A model generated the notes under the pieces. The model searched no databases. It was not told the origin of the DNA and was given only the letters and a program-made list of their open reading frames with translations. A stretch of DNA of 64,000 nt, from NCBI RefSeq assembly GCF_026427775.1, contig NZ_CP044532.1, positions 3,844,001 through 3,908,000 of the forward strand, read 5' to 3'. This DNA comes from Arthrobacter sp. CDRTa11 (lineage in GTDB: Bacteria > Actinomycetota > Actinomycetes > Actinomycetales > Micrococcaceae). Position 1 is the stretch's first letter. Every line of letters begins with the position of its first letter. The position numbers were made by a program, and so were the translations under genes. This document shows, piece after piece, positions 7,148-16,880 of this stretch.

Positions 7148-9397
7148 ATGAAACCGGAACCCGCCGGAACAGTCACGTCCGAAGGTGCTGCAGTGCCAGT
7201 CCGCGCACGGTTCGGCTCGTCGGAGGTGCCAGCCTCCCGTGCGACACAGGACCGGATCGACATTCCTGAGTTCGCGCCCAATCTTGAGCCCGAAGGGGAC
7301 ATCCGTCCGGACCGGTTCCTGGACCGCGAACTGAGCTGGCTGGCATTCAACTCCCGCGTCCTGGAACTCGCTGAGGACCCCACCCTCCACCTGCTGGAGC
7401 GGGTCAGCTTCCTGTCCATCTTCGCGTCCAACCTGGACGAATTCTTTATGGTCCGCGTTGCCGGCCTGAAGCGCCGCATTGCCACCGGGCTGGCCGTGCC
7501 CTCCCCCGCCGGCCTTAGCCCCGTTGAAGTCCTGGAAAAAATTGGTGACGAAGCGCACCGGCTCCAGCAGCGCCACGCCCAGGTCTTCTCCGAACAGATT
7601 CGCCCGGCTTTGGCGTACGAACACATCCACCTGATGCATTGGGATGAACTCGACGACGCTGCCAAGCAGCAGCTCAGCGCCATGTTCGCCGAAAAGGTCT
7701 TCCCCATCCTGACGCCCCTGGCCGTGGACCCAGCACACCCGTTCCCGTACATCTCCGGCCTGTCCCTGAACCTTGCCGTGGTGGTCCGGAATCCGGTAAG
7801 CGACAAGGAACTCTTCGCCCGCCTCAAGGTGCCCGACCAGCTGCCCCGCCTCATTTCCATTGATGGGCCCAGGGCCGGTGCCGTGGCAGGGCGGGTTGCC
7901 CGCTTTATCGCGCTCGAAGAAGTCATCGCCGTCCACCTGGACAAGCTTTTCGCCGGGATGGAAGTCCTTGAGCACCACATCTTCCGCGTTACCCGCAACG
8001 AGGACGTGGAAGTGGAAGAGGACGACGCCGAGAACCTGCTGCAGGCCCTCGAAAAGGAACTGCTGCGACGGCGGTTCGGCCCTCCCGTCCGGCTGGAGGT
8101 CACCCACGACATCAACCCCAACATCCGTGCGCTGCTGATCCGCGAACTGGGCGTTGAGGAGTCCGAGGTCTATTCAGTCCCGGCACCGCTGGACCTCCGC
8201 GGATTGTCCGTTATCGCGGGGATCGACCGTGCGGATCTCCACTATCCCAAGCATGTTCCGCACACCTCCCGGTATCTCAACGAATCCGAGACGTCCAAGG
8301 CCGCCAACGTCTTCGCCGCCATGCGCCGCCGCGACATCCTGCTCCACCACCCGTACGACTCCTTCTCGACGTCGGTGCAGGCATTCCTGGAACAGGCCGC
8401 CGCTGACCCCAAGGTCCAGGCCATCAAGCAGACCCTGTACCGCACCTCGGGTGACTCCCCCATCGTGGATGCCCTGATCGATGCAGCCGAGGCCGGCAAG
8501 CAGGTCCTGGCCCTGGTGGAGATCAAGGCCCGCTTTGACGAGCAGGCCAACATTTCCTGGGCCCGCAAACTGGAACAGGCCGGCGTTCACGTGGTCTACG
8601 GCATCGTGGGCCTGAAGACGCACTGCAAGCTGTCCCTGGTGGTCCGGCAGGAAGTGGACGGGCTGCGTCGCTACTGCCACATCGGTACCGGCAACTACCA
8701 TCCACGGACGGCGCGCTACTACGAGGACCTGGGCCTGCTCACCGCCAACGAGCAGGTGGGCGAAGACCTTTCCAAGCTCTTCAACCAGCTCTCCGGCTAT
8801 GCGCCCAAATCAACGTTCAAGCGCCTCCTTGTGGCACCCAGGTCCGTCCGGTCCGGGCTGATCGACAGGATCGAAACCGAGATCCGCAACGCCCGGGCAG
8901 GACTTTCGGCCAGGGTGCAGATCAAGGTGAACTCGATTGTGGACGAGGCCATCATCGACTCGCTTTACCGGGCATCGCAGTCAGGCGTCAAGGTGGACGT
9001 CATCGTCCGCGGTATCTGTTCACTGCGCCCCGGCGTCCCCGGCCTCAGCGAAAACATCACTGTCCGCTCCGTGCTGGGCCGCTTCCTTGAACACTCCCGG
9101 GTGTTCGCGTTCGCCAACGGCGGCGATCCCGTGGTGTACATCGGCTCGGCTGACATGATGCACCGCAACCTGGACCGCCGGGTGGAGGCCCTGGTCCAGC
9201 TGGCCAGCCCGGATGACATCACGTACGTCCTTGACCTGCTGCGCCGCTATATGGATCCGGAAACGGCCAGCTGGCACCTGGACAACCAGGGTGACTGGAC
9301 GCGATACCATATCGCCGACGACGGCACGCGCCTTGACGACGTCCAGTCGTGGCTGCTCGCATCGAGGCCGCGCCAGCGCAGCCTGAGCCGGCGCTAG
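7148..9397 (+). CDS. ppk1: Polyphosphate kinase 1
   Basis: A 749-residue PPK1 that makes polyphosphate from ATP reversibly. After a roughly 55-residue variable N-terminus come [20 protein letters not shown] (N domain) and [17 protein letters not shown]. The phosphorylated His is His511 in [19 protein letters not shown]. The second conserved His is His649 in [15 protein letters not shown]. An AAGGAG ribosome-binding site lies just before the ATG. Ten bases after its stop comes mutT1, a pairing seen in many actinobacteria, so the two are probably co-transcribed. Confidence 0.96.
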   Translation: MKPEPAGTVTSEGAAVPVRARFGSSEVPASRATQDRIDIPEFAPNLEPEGDIRPDRFLDRELSWLAFNSRVLELAEDPTLHLLERVSFLSIFASNLDEFFMVRVAGLKRRIATGLAVPSPAGLSPVEVLEKIGDEAHRLQQRHAQVFSEQIRPALAYEHIHLMHWDELDDAAKQQLSAMFAEKVFPILTPLAVDPAHPFPYISGLSLNLAVVVRNPVSDKELFARLKVPDQLPRLISIDGPRAGAVAGRVARFIALEEVIAVHLDKLFAGMEVLEHHIFRVTRNEDVEVEEDDAENLLQALEKELLRRRFGPPVRLEVTHDINPNIRALLIRELGVEESEVYSVPAPLDLRGLSVIAGIDRADLHYPKHVPHTSRYLNESETSKAANVFAAMRRRDILLHHPYDSFSTSVQAFLEQAAADPKVQAIKQTLYRTSGDSPIVDALIDAAEAGKQVLALVEIKARFDEQANISWARKLEQAGVHVVYGIVGLKTHCKLSLVVRQEVDGLRRYCHIGTGNYHPRTARYYEDLGLLTANEQVGEDLSKLFNQLSGYAPKSTFKRLLVAPRSVRSGLIDRIETEIRNARAGLSARVQIKVNSIVDEAIIDSLYRASQSGVKVDVIVRGICSLRPGVPGLSENITVRSVLGRFLEHSRVFAFANGGDPVVYIGSADMMHRNLDRRVEALVQLASPDDITYVLDLLRRYMDPETASWHLDNQGDWTRYHIADDGTRLDDVQSWLLASRPRQRSLSRR

Positions 9398-9407
9398 GGC
9401 TGGTCCA

Positions 9408-10376
9408 TTGTCGAGCGACGCACTCGTAGCTGATCAGACAGACCATCCAGGCGAACCGGTAGCGGTCACAGCCGCCGGAGCCCTGCCGTGGCGCATCAAC
9501 AAGGACCAGCTGGAGGTACTGCTGATCCACCGGCCGCGCTACGACGACTGGTCCTGGCCCAAAGGCAAAATCGACGCCGGTGAAACCATTCCCGAGTGTG
9601 CCGTCCGCGAGATACAGGAAGAAATCGGCCTGACGGCACAGCTGGGCATCCCCCTTCCCCCCATCCACTACCACGTAGCCTCGGGGCTGAAGGTGGTTCA
9701 TTACTGGGCAGTCCGCGTCAACGGGGCCCGGCTCCTGCCGGACGGCAAGGAGGTGGACAGTGTGATGTGGTGTTCCCCTGCGAAGGCGGCCACGCTGCTG
9801 TCGAACCCTTCCGACGTCGTCCCCCTGGAATTCATCCAGGCCGCCCATGATCGTGGGGAACTGAACACGTGGCCCTTGGTGGTGCTTCGCCATGCCAAGG
9901 CCAAGCCCCGTTCCTCCTGGACGAAAGCGGAGGGTGAGCGCCCCCTGGCCGCTACCGGGCTGAGGCAGGCCCAAGCCGTGGGGCGGCTCCTGCACACATG
10001 GAAGCCCCTGCGGGTGGTCACCAGTCCATGGCTGCGCTGCGTCGCCACCGTCATGCCTTATGCCAATGCCGCCGGAGCGAAGGTCAAGCTGGCGGAGGCC
10101 CTGACGGAACACAGGCACGCCCGCAATCCCAAGAAGACAGCCGCTGTCATCGAGGCACTGTTCGACAAACAGCGCGCGGTTGTTGTCTGCACGCATCGCC
10201 CGGCCCTCCCCACTGTGATGGATCAGTTGGCCAAGCACATGCCCCCGGCATTGAGCGCCCTGCTGCCGTCCTCCGAGCCGTACCTCTCGCCGGGGGAAGT
10301 GGTGGTCTGCCATGTGGCCCCCGGCAGCAAGAACCGGATTGTCGCGGTGGAACAGTTCAAACCGTTTGACGACTAG
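9408..10376 (+). CDS. mutT1: MutT1-like NUDIX hydrolase with histidine phosphatase domain
   Basis: A 322-residue two-domain protein. The N-terminal NUDIX domain has a complete Nudix box (GKIDAGETIPECAV continuing into REIQEEIGL) around residues 50-72. The C-terminal half is a histidine-phosphatase domain starting at LVVLRHAKAKPRSSW with the RH motif. Mycobacterial MutT1 has the same architecture and hydrolyses 8-oxo-dGTP and diadenosine polyphosphates. TTG start at 9408, ten bases after ppk1. The GntR-type operator begins 24 bases after its stop. Confidence 0.88.
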   Translation: MSSDALVADQTDHPGEPVAVTAAGALPWRINKDQLEVLLIHRPRYDDWSWPKGKIDAGETIPECAVREIQEEIGLTAQLGIPLPPIHYHVASGLKVVHYWAVRVNGARLLPDGKEVDSVMWCSPAKAATLLSNPSDVVPLEFIQAAHDRGELNTWPLVVLRHAKAKPRSSWTKAEGERPLAATGLRQAQAVGRLLHTWKPLRVVTSPWLRCVATVMPYANAAGAKVKLAEALTEHRHARNPKKTAAVIEALFDKQRAVVVCTHRPALPTVMDQLAKHMPPALSALLPSSEPYLSPGEVVVCHVAPGSKNRIVAVEQFKPFDD

Positions 10377-10400
10377 CACCTGAGCCCTGTTGACCCGCGG

Positions 10401-10438
10401 AACTTTGTATCAAATACTTAGTACATTGATACAAAGTT
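10401..10438. promoter_or_regulatory. Operator of the GntR operon
   Basis: AACTTTGTATCAA (10401-10413) and TTGATACAAAGTT (10426-10438) form a perfect 13-bp inverted repeat with a 12-base AT-rich centre. It lies directly before the ribosome-binding site GGGGGA of the first gene of an operon that ends in a YtrA-type GntR regulator. YtrA-family proteins usually bind such a site ahead of their own operon. Confidence 0.8.
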
Positions 10439-10450
10439 TTGGGGGATGAC

Positions 10451-12112
10451 GTGCCTGACGCCAACGGTTTTGAACTCGCGTTCCAGAATCTGGCGCCCAT
10501 GGTCCTGCTGTGGCCCTTCCTCCTGGCCGCGGGGCTTTACGTCCTCCTCCGCTGGGTGATCTCGGCACCGGACGGCGGAACATCCCGGGTCACGGTGGCC
10601 CAACATGCCCTCTGGGTGGGTGTCATCGGCTGGCTGGGCAGCTCCCTGCAGCCAGCGTCGAATGCCGGGATTCTGCCCGTGAACGCGGGTACGGCAGCAC
10701 TGGCCTCCCCCGGGGCCATCCTCACCGCTCTCGCCTGGCCCATCCTGGGATGCCTCGGGATCCATGCAATCGGACAGCTGAGCTATCCCGGGCCCCGGCG
10801 CCCCCGCAGGCGGGCCACCCTTGGCGTCCGGCGGGTCCGGGATTTCCTCCCGCACCCCCTTGCGTGGACTGTTGCCGCCATCTTCGTGGCAGCGGCTGTC
10901 CAGATCGCCTGGACGGCTACCCTTCCGGGATACGCTCCGGTACCCTACGCCACGTTGGACGTGCACCCACAGGACGGGATCCGGGCCGGCGGCGACGGGC
11001 GTATTCCGGGTGCTGAACTGGCTGGGTATCTCGGTGCCGGTCTGGTGGTGCTGACAATCGGTACGGGCCTTGTCCTGATGCTCATTGCCAAGCGACGGCA
11101 GCTGGAGGCCCTGGACGCAGACGAGAATGACGTTTTGCGGACCATCGCGATGAACAGGCTGCTCCGCACGGTGGCCACCATTGCCGCAGGGCTGGCCGCC
11201 ATCGCCGGGAATTTCGCTGCACGGCCGGATCCTTCGGTCCCCGCGAACGGCTGGTTCAATCCCATGGGCCTGGTTTCGCTCGCAGTGCTGCTGGCCATGT
11301 GGTGGTGGGCCCCGCCCAAGCTCGTCAGTGCACACGTTGGCCACAAGGGTCCCGGCCACCCCATCCCGGCAGCCGGAACACAGCCCGCCACCAGGCTCTC
11401 GGTCTCGCTGGGCGCTGCCCTTGGGCTCGCCCCGGTAATACCTGCCCTTGCAGGCCTCTTCATTCCCGGAACGCCTCTCTGGGGACAACCGACTGTGTTC
11501 ACAGCCCTGGCGGCGGCGGCAGTACTGGCCGTCATCGCCGCCGGGGAGCTTCTGATGCACCGCAACCACGGATCCCCCTCCGCGCCTAGGACGTGGCCCC
11601 GGCAGCCGGTGAGCCCGGCGCTTCTGACCACCGCCATCGTGACCCTCTTCGTTTTCGCCGCAGTGGCCGCAGTCACCGCCACCGGTGAGGCGATGCTGGC
11701 GGTTCAGCCAAGCTGGACCACCACGGCACTGGGCACGGCCGCCGTCGTGATCCTTTCGGCCCTGCCCCTTGCCGCCGCCCGGAAGCGGCGCGGCATCCCG
11801 GCGGTTGTTCCCGGCCTGGACGCGGCGCTCCGCGCGATCACGGTGCACCGGGTGGTCCGCACCCTGGCAGCCTGCTTCGCGGTCCAGGCCGGGGTGCTGC
11901 TCATCACGGCCAGCCGGGCGTGGCCACCTGTCCTTGGACTGCCGGAGGCTGCGTGGCCGGCCTTCTGGCAGCCCCCGGTTACCGTGGGTGCGCTGGCGGT
12001 GGCGGCCGGCGTGGCCATCGCGGTGATTCCGGTCAGGGGCTTCGCGCGCACTCCGGCCTCCCCGCGACAGCCCCAAGCAGATCCGACAAACCAAGCTGAA
12101 GCGCTGAAATGA
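10451..12112 (+). CDS. Multi-spanning membrane protein of GntR operon
   Basis: About 553 residues with around 12 hydrophobic helices and no ATP-binding domain. The segment with LPGYAPVPYATLDVH recalls the LPxxxPxH loop of DUF1648-type proteins that often accompany YtrA regulators, but the match is weak. I took the GTG at 10451 as start because GGGGGA lies five bases ahead; a TTG at 10439 would put the start inside the operator. The last codons overlap the GntR start by four bases (ATGA). Probably a membrane function made in response to a signal sensed by the regulator. Confidence 0.75.
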   Translation: MPDANGFELAFQNLAPMVLLWPFLLAAGLYVLLRWVISAPDGGTSRVTVAQHALWVGVIGWLGSSLQPASNAGILPVNAGTAALASPGAILTALAWPILGCLGIHAIGQLSYPGPRRPRRRATLGVRRVRDFLPHPLAWTVAAIFVAAAVQIAWTATLPGYAPVPYATLDVHPQDGIRAGGDGRIPGAELAGYLGAGLVVLTIGTGLVLMLIAKRRQLEALDADENDVLRTIAMNRLLRTVATIAAGLAAIAGNFAARPDPSVPANGWFNPMGLVSLAVLLAMWWWAPPKLVSAHVGHKGPGHPIPAAGTQPATRLSVSLGAALGLAPVIPALAGLFIPGTPLWGQPTVFTALAAAAVLAVIAAGELLMHRNHGSPSAPRTWPRQPVSPALLTTAIVTLFVFAAVAAVTATGEAMLAVQPSWTTTALGTAAVVILSALPLAAARKRRGIPAVVPGLDAALRAITVHRVVRTLAACFAVQAGVLLITASRAWPPVLGLPEAAWPAFWQPPVTVGALAVAAGVAIAVIPVRGFARTPASPRQPQADPTNQAEALK

Positions 12113-12534
12113 ACGCCGGAATCTCCATAGATTTAAGGTCTGCGACGCCGCCGTACGAGCAAATCCGTTCGCAGATCGCCTCTTTGATCGCCATCGGCTC
12201 CCTCAGCCCCGGCAGCCGCCTGCCCACCGTCCGCAGCCTCGCGGCCGATCTGGGCATCGCCGCCGGCACGGTGGCGCGGGCCTATAAGGAGCTGGAGGCG
12301 TCAGGCCTTATTGAATCCCGACGACGGTTGGGTACCGTGGTTGCGCACGGCACCCGGGGCGGGGCCGGCGGCGCGGAAGCCGTTCCCGAAACGGTGACTG
12401 CCGCCGTCGGACTCCTGATCAGCACAGCCCGCGATGCAGGGTTGAGCGATGAACTCCTGCTTGACCTGGTGCGTGGGAAACTCAGGAACGGCCAACCTTC
12501 CACGGAACCAGCGCCGGGGCAAAGTAGACTTTAG
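12109..12534 (+). CDS. GntR family regulator, YtrA subfamily
   Basis: A 141-residue protein with an N-terminal winged helix: [39 protein letters not shown], then [15 protein letters not shown]. The C-terminal part is short (about 60 residues), as in the YtrA subfamily, and lacks a large ligand-binding domain. Its ATG overlaps the membrane-protein stop by four bases, so it is translationally coupled. It probably represses its own operon through the palindrome at 10401-10438. The stop is followed two bases later by thyA, so read-through into thyA is possible. Confidence 0.92.
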   Translation: MNAGISIDLRSATPPYEQIRSQIASLIAIGSLSPGSRLPTVRSLAADLGIAAGTVARAYKELEASGLIESRRRLGTVVAHGTRGGAGGAEAVPETVTAAVGLLISTARDAGLSDELLLDLVRGKLRNGQPSTEPAPGQSRL

Positions 12535-12536
12535 CC

Positions 12537-13340
12537 GTGAGCATCCCAACGCCTTATGAAGACCTCCTGCGAGATGTCATGGCCCATGGCACGCATAAAT
12601 CCGACCGCACCGGAACCGGCACCACCAGCGTTTTTGGCCGGCAGATCCGGTTTGACCTGTCCAAAAGCTTCCCGCTGATCACCACCAAGCGTGTCCATTT
12701 CAAGTCCGTGGCGGTGGAACTTCTGTGGTTCCTGCGCGGCGAATCGAACGTGAAATGGATGCAGGACCAGGGCGTCACCATTTGGAATGAATGGGCGGAT
12801 GCCGACGGCGAGCTGGGGCCGGTTTACGGGGTGCAGTGGCGGAGCTGGCCCACCCCGGACGGCGGCCACATCGACCAAATCGCCGAGCTGGTGGAGAACC
12901 TCAGGTCCAACCCGGACTCGCGCCGGCATATTGTGTCGGCCTGGAATGTCTCGGAGCTCAAGGACATGGCCCTGCCGCCGTGCCACGCGTTCTTCCAGTT
13001 CTACGTCGCCAACGGCAAGCTCTCCTGCCAGCTCTACCAGCGCTCCGCGGACATGTTCCTGGGCGTGCCGTTCAACATCGCCTCGTACGCCCTGCTCACG
13101 TGCATGATCGCCCAGCAGGTGGGGCTGGAGCCGGGTGAGTTTGTCTGGACCGGCGGCGATGTGCACATCTACGAGAACCACATGGACCAGGTCCTCAAGC
13201 AGCTGGACCGGGAGCCGTACGAGTACCCGCAGCTGGTGATCACCCGCAAGCCGGCTTCCATCTTCGATTACACCCTCGAGGACTTCGACGTGGTGGGCTA
13301 CCAGCACCACCCCACTATTAAGGCTCCGATCGCCGTATGA
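12537..13340 (+). CDS. thyA: Thymidylate synthase
   Basis: A 267-residue ThyA that methylates dUMP to dTMP with methylene-tetrahydrofolate. Catalytic Cys149 sits in [12 protein letters not shown], the folate/dUMP loop [13 protein letters not shown] is at about 22-34, and [18 protein letters not shown] carries the dUMP ligands. GTG start two bases after the GntR stop. The stop overlaps the dfrA start (ATGA), giving the usual thyA-dfrA couple in which dihydrofolate from ThyA is recycled. Confidence 0.97.
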   Translation: MSIPTPYEDLLRDVMAHGTHKSDRTGTGTTSVFGRQIRFDLSKSFPLITTKRVHFKSVAVELLWFLRGESNVKWMQDQGVTIWNEWADADGELGPVYGVQWRSWPTPDGGHIDQIAELVENLRSNPDSRRHIVSAWNVSELKDMALPPCHAFFQFYVANGKLSCQLYQRSADMFLGVPFNIASYALLTCMIAQQVGLEPGEFVWTGGDVHIYENHMDQVLKQLDREPYEYPQLVITRKPASIFDYTLEDFDVVGYQHHPTIKAPIAV

Positions 13341-13921
13341 GCACCGAAAACTCCGCAGACCCCCAGGACTTCACCCAGGAAATCGCTGACTCCGTCACCG
13401 GCGTGGGCCTGGTATGGGCGCAAACTGCCGACGGCGTCATTGGCAAGGGCGGCGACATGCCGTGGCACCTGCCCGAAGACCTCAAACACTTCAACCGGCT
13501 GACCATGGGCCATCCGGTGATCATGGGGCGCAAGACCTGGCTGTCCTTTCCGGACAAGTACCGTCCCCTGCCCGGCCGGACCAACATCGTCATCACCCGG
13601 CAGAAAAGCTGGGCGGAAACGCCCGAGGCGGAGGGCGCCGCCGTGGTTCCGTCCCTGGATGACGCGCTGCTGGAATCCCAGTTCGTCGACGGCGGCGAGA
13701 CGGTGTGGATCCTGGGCGGCGGTGAGGTCTTCCGGCAGTCCACCGACCTCGCCAACGTTGCAGTGGTCACCACCATCGATGTGGAAGCCGACGGCGACAC
13801 CTTCGCTCCCGAGCTCGGCGCAACCTGGGAGGCGGCCGCGGCCGTCCCGCCGGATGGCTGGCTGACGGCGGCCAACGGGACGCGCTACAGATTCACCAAA
13901 TGGGTACGGACCGAGGGCTGA
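13337..13921 (+). CDS. dfrA: Dihydrofolate reductase
   Basis: A 194-residue DHFR that reduces dihydrofolate to tetrahydrofolate with NADPH. Visible are [20 protein letters not shown] (Met-20 loop and catalytic acidic residue), [10 protein letters not shown] and [11 protein letters not shown]. The NADPH-binding glycines are in WILGGGEVF. There are about 25 extra residues at the N-terminus. The start overlaps the thyA stop and a 72-residue membrane protein follows after one base, so all three are one transcript. Confidence 0.95.
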   Translation: MSTENSADPQDFTQEIADSVTGVGLVWAQTADGVIGKGGDMPWHLPEDLKHFNRLTMGHPVIMGRKTWLSFPDKYRPLPGRTNIVITRQKSWAETPEAEGAAVVPSLDDALLESQFVDGGETVWILGGGEVFRQSTDLANVAVVTTIDVEADGDTFAPELGATWEAAAAVPPDGWLTAANGTRYRFTKWVRTEG

Positions 13922-13922
13922 C

Positions 13923-14141
13923 GTGCTGAAGAAACCCGAAACCCTGTTTGTACTGGGCTACATGCTGCTGCCGCTCCTGGCCCTGCTGTCCGCGATCGTG
14001 GGATTGACCATGATCCTGGGCGGCAACAAGATCCCCGGGATTATCGTGCTGGTGGTGGTCACCCAGGTCTTCGCCTTCGGCGCTTTCTTTGCGCTGCGGG
14101 CCCGCAAGAATGCCGTGCTGGAGGAAAGCAACAGGCCTTAA
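13923..14141 (+). CDS. 72-residue membrane protein
   Basis: A GTG-initiated frame one base after dfrA. It has two hydrophobic helices, LFVLGYMLLPLLALLSAIVG and the segment from IIVLVVVTQ to AFFAL, separated by a short GGNKIPG turn, with a charged C-terminal tail. The hydrophobicity pattern and tight coupling to dfrA support a real gene. No function can be assigned. Confidence 0.7.
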   Translation: MLKKPETLFVLGYMLLPLLALLSAIVGLTMILGGNKIPGIIVLVVVTQVFAFGAFFALRARKNAVLEESNRP

Positions 14142-14246
14142 TCGCCTGCGGGATCGCTTGCTGCCGGCCCTTGGCCGGGATGGGTAGGACACCCCATCGC
14201 AGTAGCCCGCGGGGCGTGGATAAACTTCAGGGAGCGGCCTGACCGG

Positions 14247-14271
14247 GAACCAGCTGCCGAGAACCAGCTGC
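14247..14271. repeat. Direct repeat before WXG100-like gene
   Basis: GAACCAGCTGC occurs at 14247-14257 and again at 14261-14271, spaced by three bases, within the 155-base leader of the WXG100-like gene. It may be a regulator site, or a minor slippage duplication. Confidence 0.5.
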
Positions 14272-14296
14272 TCAGACATGTGGGGGATGATGCCTT

Positions 14297-15313
14297 GTGG
14301 CAGGTAATTTGTGGGGCGCGGACGTCGCCCAGCTGCGCATGCTGGCACAGCAGTTCGGAACGGCCTCCGAGAGCCTGATGCAGCAGTCGTCCTCACTCAC
14401 CGGCGCCATTAACAACGGCAGCGGGTCCTGGAAGGGCGCCGACAGCGCACGCTTCAGGTCGGAGTGGAACGGTAGCCACCGGGCCCTGATCCAGCAGACC
14501 GCCGATGCACTGAAGCAGGAATCCAAGAGACTGCTGGCCAACGCCGATGACCAGGAGAAGGAGAGCAATGCCGCGCCCGGCTCAGGCGGCGGCCCTGGCG
14601 GCGGCGGCAGCAGTTCCCCCAACGGCCCTGGGGGTTCCTCCACACCGTTCGATCCCTGGGGTCCGGACTGGATCTCGGATGGAGACTCTCCTTTCCGCAG
14701 TGGCTGGGACGCCTATAACGGCGTCCTCGGCCTGAAGACTGTTCCCCTCGGACTCAGGGACTTCTCACAGTTCGCTGCCCGCCACGGCGACGAAGTCAAC
14801 GCATTGTTCGGAGCGGGACACGACCTCGCCGCATGGAAGCGGATTTTCAACAAGGACCTGTGGGAAGCTGCGGCACGTTCTGACGGTTTGCGCGGCGCAT
14901 TTTCCGGGACAGCGGACCTGCTGAGCGGCAAATTCGGTGACTTCGCCGAGATGGCCCGTGGTGCCGGGGCAGCTGACCTCGGTCCGTGGGCAAAATTTGG
15001 CCTGAACTCTGCCGGGCATGCCCTTGGCGGAATAAGTGTTGGCTTGGATGGCCTGGACACCGTCAACGCCATCCGTGAGGGCGAAACCGGGGATGCCCTG
15101 AAGTCGGGCCTCAAGACTGCACTGGGTGTCGGATCCTTCTTCCCGCCGCCCGTTGGTGTCACGTGCATGGTGATCGGCGGCGCATGGGCGGCCGTCGAAC
15201 TGATCCCGGGAGCCAAGGATTCCATTGATAATGCCTTTGACGCCGTCGGTGACTTCACCGAAGATGCCGCAGAAAATATCGGCGAAGGCGTCAAGGACTT
15301 CTTCGGTTTCTAG
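14297..15313 (+). CDS. WXG100-like protein with C-terminal extension
   Basis: A 338-residue protein. Residues 1-90 form a helical hairpin like a WXG100/ESX domain, with the turn motif GSWKGADSARF (Trp45). A Gly/Ser/Pro linker follows (about 93-120), then a roughly 215-residue domain with a glycine-rich hydrophobic stretch near residues 275-300 and no motif I know. This layout is that of a substrate or polymorphic effector of a type VII (ESX) secretion system. No EccC ATPase or other ESX core gene is in the window. GTG start with GGGGGA upstream. It heads a five-gene cluster. Confidence 0.7.
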   Translation: MAGNLWGADVAQLRMLAQQFGTASESLMQQSSSLTGAINNGSGSWKGADSARFRSEWNGSHRALIQQTADALKQESKRLLANADDQEKESNAAPGSGGGPGGGGSSSPNGPGGSSTPFDPWGPDWISDGDSPFRSGWDAYNGVLGLKTVPLGLRDFSQFAARHGDEVNALFGAGHDLAAWKRIFNKDLWEAAARSDGLRGAFSGTADLLSGKFGDFAEMARGAGAADLGPWAKFGLNSAGHALGGISVGLDGLDTVNAIREGETGDALKSGLKTALGVGSFFPPPVGVTCMVIGGAWAAVELIPGAKDSIDNAFDAVGDFTEDAAENIGEGVKDFFGF

Positions 15314-15342
15314 CCTGCTTCCCCACTCATAGGATGATGAAC

Positions 15343-15993
15343 ATGATTGCGACAAAGACCCCTGAAGACACGTCTGTCGGATTTGGCCTGGCCGAAATGG
15401 CCTACCTTGTGCATCTGCAGCCGACGCCGGGATCCCGGGCCAGTGCCTCGTGGCTACGGCTTACCGAAGAATCCGAAAATCAGGAACTGATCGGCGCCGG
15501 CCTTTCTTCACTCATCGCCCGGGGCCTCGCCACCGTCAATGGTTCCGAGGTGGGCTTCGATATGCGTGTGGACGTTGTCGCCTACACACTTGCCAACGCC
15601 CTCAGATGGACGCAATTGGATCTGCTTCTGGATGCCGAAGGAGGCGATTCGGTACTGCACGCCGAGTCGGACCGGACAACACTCATCTTCCAGCCGAGAA
15701 CCATGATGAGCTGGTTCGCCCTTCCCCAGGATCCAAATATCTCAGCAGCAGCTGCCGAGGCCTTCATCGTCCGTGAGCATTTGGCCCAGAACCCGGAAGG
15801 CGGCGTCAGGATAAGGTCCGGATTGCGCCCCGGTTCCCGGCAGCTGCTCATCCGCAGAGACAAACAAGGGTGGGTCCACGCCGTAGCCGTGAATGACGTG
15901 GTGGGAGCCGAAACGTTGGCGGATTCCGACGACGCCCTGACAGCGGCGCTGAGTACGTTCAGGTCCGAAGGTGGAGCTGCTGATGGCATCTGA
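15343..15993 (+). CDS. Unknown protein of WXG100 cluster
   Basis: About 216 residues, soluble, with no recognised motif. It starts MIATKTPEDTSVGF if the ATG at 15343 is used; AGGA eight bases before supports this over the ATGs at 15334 and 15337. Alternating beta-like and helical stretches, and its place directly after a WXG100-like gene, recall EspG-type chaperones or an immunity protein. That is inference from position only. Its stop overlaps the start of the next gene by 11 bases. Confidence 0.6.
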   Translation: MIATKTPEDTSVGFGLAEMAYLVHLQPTPGSRASASWLRLTEESENQELIGAGLSSLIARGLATVNGSEVGFDMRVDVVAYTLANALRWTQLDLLLDAEGGDSVLHAESDRTTLIFQPRTMMSWFALPQDPNISAAAAEAFIVREHLAQNPEGGVRIRSGLRPGSRQLLIRRDKQGWVHAVAVNDVVGAETLADSDDALTAALSTFRSEGGAADGI

Positions 15994-16474
15994 GCCATCG
16001 GTGGAAAGCCTCATTGCCGGCCGCCCCTACTACTACGCCACCGGGATGGAAAGAACCGTCTACGCCTATACCCGGGACGAATGGGGCATTGGTGGATCGC
16101 AGCCGTCCGGCAATTACTCGGTTCACAGCGCAACAGGCCTGTTCATCGTCACGATCCTGATGACCATTCCCGCCATATTTGCGCCCCTGCTTTTGATCGT
16201 CGCCGTAGCCAGCCTCAACCTCATTGTTGGCCTGCTCGCGCTGGTTTGCACCGCGCTCTTCACTGGTGGCTGGCTGTTCGGCATCCATAACCTCCGCAGG
16301 GAGCGGCAAGCGTCCAAGCTGCGCCGCCTCAAAGGGCTGCCGAAGCCCCGATTCGCCCTCGACGACGACAAGGCCCGCAGCTGGTTCGAAGCCAACCCGT
16401 CCGGGATTCCCATCACCCGCGAAAACTTCCCGGACAGCACCCGTCCGTTCCCCGGCGAAGCATACCCAGGCTGA
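15983..16474 (+). CDS. Two-helix membrane protein of WXG100 cluster
   Basis: 163 residues from the ATG at 15983 (a GTG at 15971 is an alternative). A soluble N-terminus of about 50 residues is followed by two long hydrophobic helices (about 55-110). A basic juxtamembrane motif SKLRRLKGLPKP and a soluble tail come after. The overall design and the basic motif recur in the protein at 16881. The start overlaps the preceding gene, indicating co-expression. Function unknown; immunity to the WXG100-like protein is one possibility. Confidence 0.65.
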   Translation: MASEPSVESLIAGRPYYYATGMERTVYAYTRDEWGIGGSQPSGNYSVHSATGLFIVTILMTIPAIFAPLLLIVAVASLNLIVGLLALVCTALFTGGWLFGIHNLRRERQASKLRRLKGLPKPRFALDDDKARSWFEANPSGIPITRENFPDSTRPFPGEAYPG

Positions 16475-16502
16475 TCCAGGGCATCGTTGGACCGGAATTT
16501 TT

Positions 16503-16868
16503 GTGAAACGCGATCATGTTTTCCGCCGACCCGACGGCACCCCCTATGACCCAAACCCCTTCAACGTGCGCCAGTACGAGAAGCAGTACGGTCCGGGCGG
16601 AGTCCCGGAAGGGTACTCCATGGACGCCATAACACCCGTGCAGAGCCCCAGACTGATCACGGGTATCGGCATCTTCCTGACAGCCATGGCCGGCATGATG
16701 ATCTATGGGGCCTTCGCAGCCGTCGGCGAGCCCGGATTGTCCATCTATGCTGCCATCATGGCGGCACTGACCCTGGCCGGGGCCGTCTGGGCTTTCATCA
16801 TGGCGTCCCGCCGCCAGCGCTGGTTGCAGGAGCAAAAGCAGGCTTCGTTGGATTCCCGATCACCGTAG
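16503..16868 (+). CDS. Small two-helix membrane protein
   Basis: 121 residues from a GTG at 16503, with GGA seven bases ahead. The N-terminus is polar (KRDHVFRRPDGTPYDPNPF). It is followed by two hydrophobic helices (ITGIGIFLTAMAGMMIYGAF and the segment from LSIYAAIMA to WAFIMA) and a basic tail (SRRQRWLQEQKQ). No known family. It is on the same strand and closely spaced with the other cluster genes. Confidence 0.55.
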   Translation: MKRDHVFRRPDGTPYDPNPFNVRQYEKQYGPGGVPEGYSMDAITPVQSPRLITGIGIFLTAMAGMMIYGAFAAVGEPGLSIYAAIMAALTLAGAVWAFIMASRRQRWLQEQKQASLDSRSP

Positions 16869-16880
16869 TAAGGAACAAAA

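Noticed and set aside
10418..12094. 558-residue minus-strand frame
   Set aside because: Antisense to the membrane protein; Arg/Gly/Pro-rich translation with no hydrophobic or family pattern, typical of GC-rich antisense frames.
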